From: Paenibacillaceae bacterium
GTDB lineage: Bacteria; Bacillota; Bacilli; Paenibacillales; Paenibacillaceae
Direction of reading: 5' to 3'
NCBI GenBank assembly: GCA_004134985.1
Contig: REGQ01000061.1
Span: 1 to 64,000, forward strand
DNA length: 64,000 nucleotides
Shown: one piece after another, positions 50,356 to 58,535 of the stretch
Layout of the letters: every line of letters starts with the position of its first letter
How positions within the stretch are numbered: the first letter of the stretch is position 1
Translations under genes and position numbers: made by a program
The notes under the pieces: generated by a model
What the model saw: only the letters and a program-made list of their open reading frames with translations
The model's database searches: none
What the model was told of the DNA's origin: nothing

Positions 50356-50940
50356 TTGAAAATGATAAGAATAAAGACCGTCGCTGTATTGATGTTGTTT
50401 GCTTTCGTGATCGGCACTTCTGTTCATGCGGCTGAAGGATTTTTTTGGTCAGAGATAGAGCCTAGACCTTCATGTACGAGTAACACCAGAGACGGATCAA
50501 GCGGGAACCTGGGCCTAATAATTGATGGCAATGAAGTTGATCTAGATCTTCCCTCATGCGATGAAGCAATGAAAAAGCGTGTTTTAATCCTTGTGGAAGG
50601 CCAATATCTGCACACAGTGGCTGGAAGTGGAGGCACACCCTTTATTGAAAACGGCCGGACTATGATTCCCTTACGAGCTATTGCAGATGCATTCGGTTTT
50701 GATGTGAAATGGGAGCAAAGTGAAGCAAAGATAACCTTAACCAAAGATGGCCGGACTATTGTAATGCATATAGGCAAACCTGAAATGGTCGTGGACGGGA
50801 GCAAGGTAAATCTTGAAGGCGCAGTACCTGTCATTCGAGACAATGTAACGTTTCTGCCCGTTAGACAGCTTGCTGAAACATTAGGTATTAAAGTCGGATG
50901 GGACAGTAAAAAACGTACCGCTACCTTTACGCAAGAATAA
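50356..50940 (+). CDS. Secreted copper-amine-oxidase N-terminal (stalk) domain protein
   Basis: The 194-residue protein has a signal peptide (about residues 1-26, ending VHAAEG) and two tandem stalk-type units: GRTMIPLRAIADAFGFDVKW and VTFLPVRQLAETLGIKVGWD. This domain is common in Paenibacillus exported proteins and may bind cell wall. A TTG start 10 bases behind GGAG is preferred. It follows the M56 peptidase directly and may be its extracellular partner or regulated output. Confidence 0.8.
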   Translation: MKMIRIKTVAVLMLFAFVIGTSVHAAEGFFWSEIEPRPSCTSNTRDGSSGNLGLIIDGNEVDLDLPSCDEAMKKRVLILVEGQYLHTVAGSGGTPFIENGRTMIPLRAIADAFGFDVKWEQSEAKITLTKDGRTIVMHIGKPEMVVDGSKVNLEGAVPVIRDNVTFLPVRQLAETLGIKVGWDSKKRTATFTQE

Positions 50941-50942
50941 AA

Positions 50943-50982
50943 AAAGTACAGCCTGACGTTTCGTCGGCTGTGCTTTTTTTTC
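50943..50982 (+). terminator. Rho-independent terminator
   Basis: GTACAGCC pairs with GGCTGTGC around TGACGTTTCGTC, followed by eight T bases. It ends the blaI-peptidase-stalk-protein operon. Confidence 0.8.
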
Positions 50983-51304
50983 TGTTAGGCGTGCCCAGAG
51001 GCACGCATCTTCGCCTTAAGAAGCCAGTCGTAACAAGGTTTTATATTTATGAAATTGATTCAGTTATTTTTCTTTTTAATTTCTCAAAATTAAATTATCA
51101 AAACAATGAAGATGACTGGTGAATGTTGCACCTAACTATTAAATAATATTTTGTATTTTTGGGGATAAATGTGTTAATGTGGAGAGGGCCGGTCAGATAG
51201 TTTTAAAGCATGAGAGGTGGTGTGAAACGAATTATTAGAACGCTTTACTAATGCTCTATTAGGTAATTGCAAAGAGAAGTATACACTAAAGGAGGAATAC
51301 AACT
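50983..51304. other. Intergenic leader before the GyrI-like gene
   Basis: About 320 bp with no gene of normal size. It holds GTGCC-CAGAG-GGCAC-like short pairing and near 51224 a possible 9-codon leader frame (GTG behind GAGAGGTG, product MKRIIRTLY). A short leader ahead of an antibiotic-resistance-type UvrA/ABC gene could be attenuation, but no clear alternative hairpins were found. Confidence 0.3.
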
Positions 51305-51760
51305 GTGTTCGAATGTGAAGTTTTCTCGCGAGAAGCAATTAAATTGATAGGACTGAATTTCACTGGTCCATTCCCTTCTTCCTTTCCGGCAGGGGCTGTA
51401 AAAGTACAAAATGAGCTCGGCAGCAGAAAAAGCGTGATTAAAAACACCGTTAATAATCAAGTGGTTTTCAGCCCGTATTTTGCGAATGAAATTATGGCTA
51501 CATATTTTGCTTGCTTTGAGGTCAGCGAACTGAATGACATTCCGGAAGGGATGATGGGATTCATTATCCCCGCACATGATTATGTAAAAATTTCTTGCAC
51601 AAATAAAACCATCCAGGAGGCTTACGGAAAAATATTCGAATGGATCGGTCAGAACGGCTATACGCAAAACGGGAGTGCGTGCTCGATCGAGGTGTTTTAT
51701 ACGAATGGTCGGGAAGAAGAGCCTGTTGAAATCTTGATCCCGATTGCCAACAAAGCGTAA
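51305..51760 (+). CDS. GyrI-like small-molecule-binding protein
   Basis: The 151-residue protein is a stand-alone SOUL/GyrI-like domain (about residues 5-148; GLNFTGPFPSSFP and EVFYTNGREEEPVEILIPI) without a DNA-binding part. Such proteins bind drugs or hydrolyse some xenobiotics. The GTG start is behind AAAGGAGG. It is followed by a UvrA2-like gene; together they may protect against a DNA-binding drug. Confidence 0.8.
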   Translation: MFECEVFSREAIKLIGLNFTGPFPSSFPAGAVKVQNELGSRKSVIKNTVNNQVVFSPYFANEIMATYFACFEVSELNDIPEGMMGFIIPAHDYVKISCTNKTIQEAYGKIFEWIGQNGYTQNGSACSIEVFYTNGREEEPVEILIPIANKA

Positions 51761-51841
51761 TGATCGCTGGTGAGACAGCGCAAGTTGCCGGTATGTATGA
51801 GGCTGGAGATTACTTGATTGGCTCTGGAGGAATAAGCAAAG

Positions 51842-54220
51842 ATGGATAAGATTCAGATTCGAAAAGTCAGGTTGCATCACTTGAAATCGGTTGATGTCGA
51901 CATTCCGAAAGGAAAGCTGGTCGTATTTACCGGCGTAAGCGGATCCGGCAAGTCAAGCCTTGCTTTTGATTTATTATTCGAGGAAGGCCGCAAACGGTAT
52001 TTGCAATCAATCGGACTGCAGAACAACGGCAATCAGCTGAATGAGGAAGAACCGTTCGACGAAATCAATGGTCTTCCGCCAACGATCGCAGTCGCACAAA
52101 ATACGATACGTCAAACAAATACGAGAAGCACGGTTGGGACTAAAACGAAAGCCATCGATCTTTTATGCCGGCTGTTCGCCTTAGAGGGGACAGATGCAGA
52201 AGAGTGCCTTACCGATCTTGGTCCATCGCACTTTTCCTATAATCGGGTGGAGGGCATGTGTTCGCATTGCTTCGGCAGAGGATACAACATGGAGATCGAT
52301 ATTAGCAGACTGATTTCGAATGCCGACAGTACGTTGGAGAAAATATGCGCGAAACAATTCGCCCAGCCGCTTGTCAGGCAATTGGCCGGTTTCGGAGCGG
52401 CTGTTGAAGCAGATTGGAAGAAGGGCGCATACAAAGATTTGAACGAATCGCAGAAGAAGCAATTTCTATATGGACTACCTGGCATATTCAAGGGTCTGTT
52501 TCCGTATATAGAAGAAAAGATGCAGTCGACGCCGCTTCAACGGGTGCTGGGTGAGAAACGTCATTGTTCCAAAACAACCTGCATGGTATGCAATGGCTAT
52601 CGAGTCAATGAAGCCGCGCAGCGCATTACGGTGAGCGGATTGCATATCGGCCAGTGGCTGCAAATGTCGGTGGCGGAATGGGAGAAGCCGCTTACCGAAT
52701 TAATGGAGAAAAACGGCATACGAGCCGATTCGCTCAAAGTGCTTAAGAGATTGTCTCACTTGAGCAAGAAGCTATGTGAGGTTGGACTGTCGTACCTGAC
52801 ATTTGTCCGCTCGGTTCCCTCTCTTAGCGGTGGAGAACTGCAGCGATTATTTATTATGCTTCATTTGGAAAGTGACTTTGATTCGCTCTTGTACATATTC
52901 GATGAACCTACTGCAGGACTTCACGAATCCGAGCGCGGCATGATACGTAAGCGCATACAGCGGCTGACGAATGCCGGCAATACCGTCATTGTGGTCGAGC
53001 ATGATAAGGAATTTATCCGTTCTGCCGAATATGCAGTCGAGCTCGGGCCTGGACCGGGTAAAAACGGCGGCAATATTTTATACGCGGGATCTCCACAAGG
53101 TTTGAGCCATTGTCCCGATTCTGTGGTTGGCCCCTATTTATCGGGGGCTAGAATATTCACGCTTCCGAGCACCCCGGGAATTGAAACGGTCTGTTCATGG
53201 ATGACGATTCGGAATGCGACCCTGCATAACCTGAACAACGTGACCGTCAGACTGCCGCTAGGTGTCATGGTAGGTGTGGCAGGGATGTCCGGAAGCGGCA
53301 AGAGCACATTGATTACGGGAACGCTTGTGCCGCTCCTGCAGCATTGCTTTGACATCGGAGGAGAAGAGGCGGAAGAGAGCCCGGATGAGGAAGAAGAAGA
53401 GGGAGGCGGTCTGCTTCAGGGACTCGGCACCTTGGAAGGCTGGGAGCAGATTAATAAGTGCGTTATCGTGTCGCAGGCGCCGATTGGACGAAGCAGGATG
53501 TCAACGCCTGTAACCTATATCGGGATATGGGATAAGCTAAGGAAGATTTTCGCCGAACAGCCTGAGGCAATAGCTAGAGAATTTACACCGTCCCATTTTT
53601 CTTTCAATACGGAGAACGGTGCATGTACAGCTTGTAAGGGAGAGGGCGCCCTCACTGTAGATCTCGGGCCGATCGGCATGATGACGCGTGAATGTCCGGC
53701 ATGTCAAGGTTCAAGGTACAAGGCGGAAATTCTAGAGGTGAAGGTTAAGGGGCAGTCGATCAGCGATGTGCTGCAGGCAAGCGTAGAGGACGTTATTGAA
53801 TGGTTCGTTGACCATAAGTCCATCGTTACGATGCTCAAGATGATGGAACAGGTAGGGCTAGGGTATTTGTCGCTCGGACAGCCGGCACCGACTCTTAGCG
53901 GAGGCGAAGCCCAGCGGCTCAAGCTGGCGAAGGAACTGGGGAAGCCAATAAAGCCGGGTACGCTATATGTGCTTGATGAACCGGCGACGGGACTTGGCGA
54001 GCCCGATGTGGAGAAGCTGCTCTCCTTGCTGAGTCAGCTCGTCAATCAAGGCGGAACCGTTATACTAACGGAGCATAAAGCGGCGGTGCTATCGCGTTGC
54101 GATTGGATTATCGAGATGGGACCGTATGGCGGAATCGGCGGCGGCTCCTTGATAGCGGAAGGCACGCCGGCGGAGCTGGCGACCAATCCTCATTCTTTAA
54201 TCGGGCCGTATCTTAAATAA
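51842..54220 (+). CDS. UvrA-like (UvrA2/DrrC-type) ABC excinuclease subunit
   Basis: The 792-residue protein has two ABC ATPase modules: Walker A GVSGSGKSS (about residue 31) and GMSGSGKST (about 480), signatures LSGGELQR and LSGGEAQR, plus zinc-type CSHC and CTAC..CPAC motifs. It is shorter than housekeeping UvrA (about 940-950), fitting UvrA2 proteins that confer resistance to DNA-binding antibiotics. It is intact and sits beside a drug-binding GyrI-like gene, supporting a resistance role. Confidence 0.9.
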   Translation: MDKIQIRKVRLHHLKSVDVDIPKGKLVVFTGVSGSGKSSLAFDLLFEEGRKRYLQSIGLQNNGNQLNEEEPFDEINGLPPTIAVAQNTIRQTNTRSTVGTKTKAIDLLCRLFALEGTDAEECLTDLGPSHFSYNRVEGMCSHCFGRGYNMEIDISRLISNADSTLEKICAKQFAQPLVRQLAGFGAAVEADWKKGAYKDLNESQKKQFLYGLPGIFKGLFPYIEEKMQSTPLQRVLGEKRHCSKTTCMVCNGYRVNEAAQRITVSGLHIGQWLQMSVAEWEKPLTELMEKNGIRADSLKVLKRLSHLSKKLCEVGLSYLTFVRSVPSLSGGELQRLFIMLHLESDFDSLLYIFDEPTAGLHESERGMIRKRIQRLTNAGNTVIVVEHDKEFIRSAEYAVELGPGPGKNGGNILYAGSPQGLSHCPDSVVGPYLSGARIFTLPSTPGIETVCSWMTIRNATLHNLNNVTVRLPLGVMVGVAGMSGSGKSTLITGTLVPLLQHCFDIGGEEAEESPDEEEEEGGGLLQGLGTLEGWEQINKCVIVSQAPIGRSRMSTPVTYIGIWDKLRKIFAEQPEAIAREFTPSHFSFNTENGACTACKGEGALTVDLGPIGMMTRECPACQGSRYKAEILEVKVKGQSISDVLQASVEDVIEWFVDHKSIVTMLKMMEQVGLGYLSLGQPAPTLSGGEAQRLKLAKELGKPIKPGTLYVLDEPATGLGEPDVEKLLSLLSQLVNQGGTVILTEHKAAVLSRCDWIIEMGPYGGIGGGSLIAEGTPAELATNPHSLIGPYLK

Positions 54221-54236
54221 TAGCCCTAAAGTTAAG

Positions 54237-54279
54237 AATGGTTGAGCGGATGGATTATATATGTCCAACCATTTTTATA
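54237..54279 (+). terminator. Rho-independent terminator after the UvrA-like gene
   Basis: AATGGTTG (54237) pairs with CAACCATT (54266), followed by TTTATAT. The loop is about 21 bases. A moderate terminator. Confidence 0.6.
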
Positions 54280-54545
54280 TCCGCGCTTGCTTCTGCCCAA
54301 TTGCCTTCGAGCAGTTATGCCGAATGGAAAAACTGTTGCTTGAGCGCCATGCACAGTGGCTGTTGTCCAAGTAGGAAAGCACTCCTTTTCTAAGTGTTAA
54401 CATACATATTAATTCACTAGCGTTGCATAAAATCTCATCGTCCTGGAATATTGAATATCCAGACAATGAAATTTTGGGTGAAATGAAAAAGGTCGAACAG
54501 CTCTTAAAGGTAGTTCATCCATTTGGATAATTTATACATTTATAT
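54280..54545 (+). pseudogene. Decayed coding fragments
   Basis: Short open pieces without starts are visible, for example CRMEKLLLERHAQWLLSK (54310-54375) and INSLALHKISSSWNIEYPDN then EILGEMKKVEQLLK (54408-54531). They look like protein but belong to different frames. I cannot name them. The region lies between the UvrA-like gene and a transposase relic. Confidence 0.35.
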
Positions 54546-54562
54546 TTGCATTTATTTTCAGC

Positions 54563-54892
54563 CTGTGCACTGACGTTTCCTTGGAGACCGAAACCATTTC
54601 GGCTTACTACGCCAAACGATGGCCAATTGAAGTTTTTTTCCGCCAGTCCAAGAACAACCTGGGCTTTGACACGTATCAAGTCCGTTCGACCACGGCCTTT
54701 ATTCGCCTATGGGATTTGCTTGCTTTCACCCATTTGTACTGCACGACCGGCTTGGGGCAACCGCACTTGTTTGGTGACGGCTTACGCCTTGTACGCAACC
54801 AAGTCCAACAGGACCGATTTCGAGCCGTTTATGAATGTGGGCGAAGCGGTAACCCTTTTCACGCTGTTTGTGAGCGGTTCAAACTGACCTAA
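54563..54892 (+). pseudogene. DDE transposase C-terminal relic (IS4/IS701-like)
   Basis: The frame in phase with TTG 54581 reads SAYYAKRWPIEVFFRQSKNN then LGFDTYQVRS and continues to a stop at 54892. YxxRWxIExxFRxxKxxLG is the signature around the catalytic Glu of IS4-type transposases. The N-terminal part with both Asp residues is gone. It truncates the following cassette gene, marking the right edge of the second block. Confidence 0.8.
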
Positions 54893-54909
54893 GGGGGCTA
54901 CCATTTTAT

Positions 54910-55220
54910 GTATCCGGTTTTGCTCATTTATAGTTATTAATTATTTTAAGGATTCTCTCTTATGGATTGGAACGAAAGATTCAAGCAATTCTTTTTCAGA
55001 TTATGGATTACATCATTATGGATACACAATTATTCGAGAGAAAGAAAGTCTAGTTACTTTCAAAAATATTATTACTTCATGGAAAGAACTATTTTTAAAC
55101 GCGCCTATTGAATATATAATTACTGGGAACTATGGATGGGAGGCAGGGGCAGACAAAGGTCAATATGAAAAATTATCAATCAATAGATTTGAATCTAAAT
55201 ATCTCAGTGAAACAAGATAC
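54910..55220 (+). pseudogene. 5'-truncated cassette gene of unknown family
   Basis: A long frame without any start codon reads through DSSNSFSDYGLHHYGYTIIR, KESLVTFKNIITSWKELFLN, APIEYIITGNYGWEAGADKG and ends within attC-like site 21. Composition and the adjacent site are those of a cassette gene. Its beginning was replaced by the transposase relic. No family recognised. Confidence 0.6.
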
Positions 55221-55223
55221 TTT

Positions 55224-55411
55224 CGTATAATACTATATTCACGCGGGGGAGGGCTTACGTCCCCTGAGGCCGCCCGGGGAGCTAGGGGCCAGGAAGTGGA
55301 TTCAGACGATCAACCCTGCGAGCCTAAATCTCGATCCGGCGTGGCGATCACTCCGCATGATCGCCGCGGCAGCTTAAGCCTCTCGGGTCGTGAATACTAG
55401 AACGTTAGACG
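55224..55411 (+). repeat. attC-like site 21
   Basis: About 188 bp, complete: CGTATAAT, ATTCACG, a GC-rich variant of the first stem (GTCCCCTGAGG..CCTGAGGCCGCCC), ACCCTGCGAGCCTAA, GGCGATCACTCCGCATGATC hairpin, CAGCTTAAGCCTC, CGTGAATAC and GTTAGACG. The array resumes here. Confidence 0.85.
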
Positions 55412-55448
55412 AAACTGTCAATTGCTAAGGTTAAGGAGCAGAAGATAA

Positions 55449-55864
55449 ATGAAAAGTTATAAAAGTTCTATTTATTTATTACTCGTCTCACTAATTGTTT
55501 TTTTTTAATTACAGGAGTTAACATGTATATTAGTTTCCAGTTTGGGAACAAGTTCTTAATCGTTTTTTTCTCTCTACTTAGTGTCATTAATTTAATTTTT
55601 ATTACTTTACTTTGCATAGATTTGTTTGGGAGAGAAACTGAAAAGATGAAAGTTATTGTTATTGAAATAGATAACAAGAATATAAAGGTACTAAAACCAA
55701 ATGGGAAAGCGCGAAGAATTCGAATATTGAAGCAAGAGATAAATAGCTATCAAATAAATCAAGAAATTGAACTTATAATAACTAAACGGACAAAACAAAT
55801 ACTATCGATTAATAGATCGACAGATTACTCAGGCAGTGACAGCTTCAGATTCTTCGGCAACTAG
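55449..55864 (+). pseudogene. Small membrane protein split by a T9 homopolymer frameshift (cassette 21)
   Basis: ATG 55449 behind AAGGAG encodes MKSYKSSIYLLLVSLIVFF and stops at 55506 within a run of nine T bases. The second frame, MYISFQFGNKFLIVFFSLLS... (113 residues, 55523-55864, its own GGAG site), is exactly one base out of phase. One extra T would give a single protein of about 138 residues with two membrane helices and a soluble tail (KVIVIEIDNKNIKVLKPNG). It may be broken, phase-variable, or a sequencing error; the second part may also be translated alone. Confidence 0.65.
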
Positions 55865-56031
55865 TAAGGATTTCGATTCTCCATATACTCGTTTACTATT
55901 TCACTAATTTCTCTTTCCAGCCACAATGAGAGAATTTGAAGTGAAAGTAGCAGAAGTAGCTGCTTCATTTATATCAAAACAAGTAGAGTAGATGAAATCT
56001 CAGTTTCATTTGAGGAGGATGAAAATAAAAA

Positions 56032-56316
56032 ATGAAAATCAACAAGAAGTATAAGTATTGGCTTTTTAATTTTGACAAATCAAATGACGAAAACACATGC
56101 CCCAATGAAAATAATAGGAAATGTATTGCTGCGATTTGGGATGATGAATGGCGTGGAATTGAATTACTGGATAAGTCCGATGTTGAATTGAAGGAATATT
56201 TGACTCAAGTGATTGATGATTACAATGTATACACAGGTGAAAAAATTAATAGGAATTTAATTAATCATGCTATAACAGAGATGAAGAAGATTAGAGAAGA
56301 GCTAAATTTAGTTTAA
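56032..56316 (+). CDS. Hypothetical protein (cassette 21, second gene)
   Basis: The 94-residue acidic protein MKINKKYKYWLFNFDKSNDE... has no recognised motif. CPNENNRKCIAAIWDDEWRG contains two cysteines. It starts behind GAGGAGGATG. Small cassettes of this kind often encode single-domain proteins; function unknown. Confidence 0.65.
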   Translation: MKINKKYKYWLFNFDKSNDENTCPNENNRKCIAAIWDDEWRGIELLDKSDVELKEYLTQVIDDYNVYTGEKINRNLINHAITEMKKIREELNLV

Positions 56317-56429
56317 TAAAAACTTCTGTTTCATGTACTAGTACCTTGACCGCAAATCATTTTAGATTTACCCTCTTCGTATAGAAGAATATGGGCGGGT
56401 TATCCAATGAACAAAAAATGTCCCTCGGT

Positions 56430-56499
56430 CATAAGAGAGCGGCCCGCTCGCTATCGCTCACTTAAGAATCTCGGATTTGTGAATACAAGACGTTATATG
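56430..56499 (+). repeat. attC-like site 22 (right half)
   Basis: CTCGGTCATAAGAGAGC, TCGCTCACTTAAGAATCTCGG, TTTGTGAATACAAG and GTTATATG. A left outer arm is not recognisable in the preceding 110 bp. Confidence 0.6.
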
Positions 56500-56561
56500 A
56501 AAGGGATGCAAAAATTAGTTTTTAAAAGAAAATAAACATTTAAAAAAGGAGAGATACCACC

Positions 56562-56906
56562 ATGAAGTTTAACTATAAGAACTTCTCCTGTGATACCGAG
56601 ATTTATTACAAAGACAATGACATAATAGTTAGATTTTTTGATAGTGCTAAAGAACAAGAAGAAGCTGACATAATAAATTTGGTAATAGTTGATCCTGGGT
56701 ATGGCTATCTGTGCTTGAAGTATAAAGGCGATGCAGCACTGTTAAGTGGATTGCTGAATGAAGATGTTTTCTCATCAGACGAGCATATAGATGCAGCAAT
56801 TAGTTTTGTTGAAAACTTAAGTCCAACTTCAAAGAATACGTACACCCCATATCATATTGCACGCATTAAACAAACCAGTTTTATTGAATACAACGGTGAA
56901 TACTAA
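56562..56906 (+). CDS. Hypothetical protein (cassette 22)
   Basis: The 114-residue protein MKFNYKNFSCDTEIYYKDND... is acidic, with a beta-rich N-terminal half (IIVRFFDSAKEQEEADIINL) and no signal peptide. It begins behind AAAGGAGAG. No family recognised. It directly precedes the degenerate site 23. Confidence 0.65.
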   Translation: MKFNYKNFSCDTEIYYKDNDIIVRFFDSAKEQEEADIINLVIVDPGYGYLCLKYKGDAALLSGLLNEDVFSSDEHIDAAISFVENLSPTSKNTYTPYHIARIKQTSFIEYNGEY

Positions 56907-56911
56907 AGTTG

Positions 56912-57000
56912 GCGGACATATCCACACCGACTAATCGCATCGCAGCCGGCTCTTCGGACTTTAAGCCGTTGATGATTCGTGAAAGTACAAACGTGATAGG
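56912..57000 (+). repeat. attC-like site 23 (degenerate)
   Basis: GCGGACATATCCACACCG (worn left arm), CGCAGCCGGCTCTTCGGAC, TTTAAGCC, GATTCGTGAAAGTAC and GTGATAGG. The core is GTG instead of GTT and the left outer arm has lost its AAC. Confidence 0.5.
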
Positions 57001-57043
57001 AAATCAGCAACATCGGAATCCAAATAATATGAGGAGGTTTAAT

Positions 57044-57604
57044 ATGAACCCCATTTTAATAGATTTTCCAAACCAATTTACAACCGATCGGTTGCTGATA
57101 AGAATGCCTCTTCCTGGCGATGGTAAGGTTGTATATGAGGGCTTTCTGGCTTCAATAAATGAGTTGAAACAATGGTTACCATTTGCACAACACGAACAAT
57201 CGGAGCAGAGCATTGAGGCAAATTTGAGAGAGGCCCATTCCAAATTTATACAGAGGGAGGACCTTAGACTATTAATTTTCGATAAAGAAACAAAGCAGTT
57301 TATCGGTTCCTCAGGGCTGCATAATCCAGATTGGCGTATACCCAAGTTTGAAATTGGATACTGGATAGATACACGATTTAGTGGAAGAGGTTATATGACA
57401 GAGGCGATACAAGGAATAGCCAATTTTGCCTTTTCTGAGTTGAAGGCAAGAAGGCTTGAAATTCGTTGCGACACCTTAAACGCTAAGAGCAAATCTATTG
57501 CTGAAAGATTGAGCTTTACACTGGAAGGTATATTAAGAAATGATGATATTTCTGCAGATGGTAGTAGATTAAGGGATACTTTTATATTTTCCAAAATAAA
57601 GTAG
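57044..57604 (+). CDS. GNAT acetyltransferase, RimJ/RimL-like (cassette 23)
   Basis: The 186-residue protein starts MNPILIDFPNQFTTDRLLIR, typical of ribosomal-protein-type GNATs, with motif A EIGYWIDTRFSGRGYMTEAI (SGRGYM loop) and the late DTLNAKSKSIAERLSFTLEG stretch. ATG 57044 is seven bases behind GAGGAGG; the longer frame from 56909 crosses attC-like site 23. Likely acetylates a protein N-terminus or small amine. Confidence 0.88.
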   Translation: MNPILIDFPNQFTTDRLLIRMPLPGDGKVVYEGFLASINELKQWLPFAQHEQSEQSIEANLREAHSKFIQREDLRLLIFDKETKQFIGSSGLHNPDWRIPKFEIGYWIDTRFSGRGYMTEAIQGIANFAFSELKARRLEIRCDTLNAKSKSIAERLSFTLEGILRNDDISADGSRLRDTFIFSKIK

Positions 57605-57629
57605 TAAAGGGTGAGTAGCTGATTCGAAG

Positions 57630-57660
57630 AAGTCACGTCGTGAATACAATACGTTATAGG
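57630..57660 (+). repeat. attC-like site 24 (right end only)
   Basis: TCACGTCGTGAATACAATAC and GTTATAGG are preserved. GATTCGAAGAAGTC before it may be a scrap of the left arm flank seen elsewhere. Confidence 0.55.
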
Positions 57661-57700
57661 AAATCAGCCCAAATCATCAAAAACCTTTAATGGAGGATGT

Positions 57701-58303
57701 ATGATGGTTGAATATATTACGCACTACTATAATTCTGTGCCCTTTAGAAGTCTATCTGCTCTTACAAAGTCTGAAGCACTAAGTATAATGAAAGAATTAT
57801 GTGATGACACCCCATTTTTTGAAAGGTTTAAACAACCAGATCAATACAGGGAAAACAGGATAGAAGCAGAGAATTGGTTAAGGGATAAGTTTATGGAAAA
57901 GGGCGGAACACCTAAAGAGCTCTATCCCTATTACTCCGTGCTTGGATCATCAGATTGGATAGAGAACTTCTCATTATCTGCAGGAATAGAAACTAATAAG
58001 ATACAAATCCCGATCTCAATTTTTGATGAGGGAGATATAAGTTTCACACTTCCGGATAGTATGGTTTCATTTTGGATTGGAAGAGACAAACCTGAGGCGT
58101 ATTATAACCCTAATTATCATGGACAAGTCTTTACGCTTCAAGATGTAAGAACTATCATGACAGTTGAATTAATGAATAATTTAGAATCAATGCATCCAGC
58201 AGGTACAATTCCATATGTCGAAGCACAGATCTGGAATCATGAAGTTGCAAAGAAATACGATGTAAAAGAGAGAAATATCAAAGACGTTAAAGGATTAATC
58301 TAA
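57701..58303 (+). CDS. Hypothetical protein (cassette 24)
   Basis: The 200-residue cytosolic protein of unknown function has EYITHYYNSVPFRSLSALTK at its start and a middle part FSLSAGIETNKIQIPISIFD followed by a PDSMVSFWIGRDKPEAYYNP strand-rich segment. I know similar uncharacterised proteins in Paenibacillus only in outline. The start is behind GGAGGATG. Confidence 0.7.
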   Translation: MMVEYITHYYNSVPFRSLSALTKSEALSIMKELCDDTPFFERFKQPDQYRENRIEAENWLRDKFMEKGGTPKELYPYYSVLGSSDWIENFSLSAGIETNKIQIPISIFDEGDISFTLPDSMVSFWIGRDKPEAYYNPNYHGQVFTLQDVRTIMTVELMNNLESMHPAGTIPYVEAQIWNHEVAKKYDVKERNIKDVKGLI

Positions 58304-58318
58304 AAAGGCGCTGACATA

Positions 58319-58501
58319 CTTATAACAGCTTATCAAGCTGCGTCGCTGTCGCTTCTTGGTCACAGGAGAAGCATTTGGTAGAGAAGCTTATGCAAATGAC
58401 AACCCTGCGAGGCTAACGTCTTCGACATGGCATGGTAATTACTTTGTGTGATCGCCGCGGCAGCTTAAGCCCCTCAGGTTGCGAATACAAAACGTTATGT
58501 G
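58319..58501 (+). repeat. attC-like site 25
   Basis: About 183 bp: CTTATAAC, a modified left inner arm (TATCAAGCTGCG), TTGGTCAC paired with ATGACAACC, GCGAGGCTAACGTC, TTGTGTGATCGCCGCGGCAG, CTTAAGCCCCTC, GCGAATAC and GTTATGTG. Confidence 0.8.
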
Positions 58502-58535
58502 AAATTGGATAGTTAACCTAAGAACGGTGGTAACC

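Noticed and set aside
51025-51045. CAGTCGTAACAAGGTT resembles the conserved 3' end of 16S rRNA
   Set aside because: Only about a dozen bases match and no other rRNA sequence is present; chance or an irrelevant remnant.
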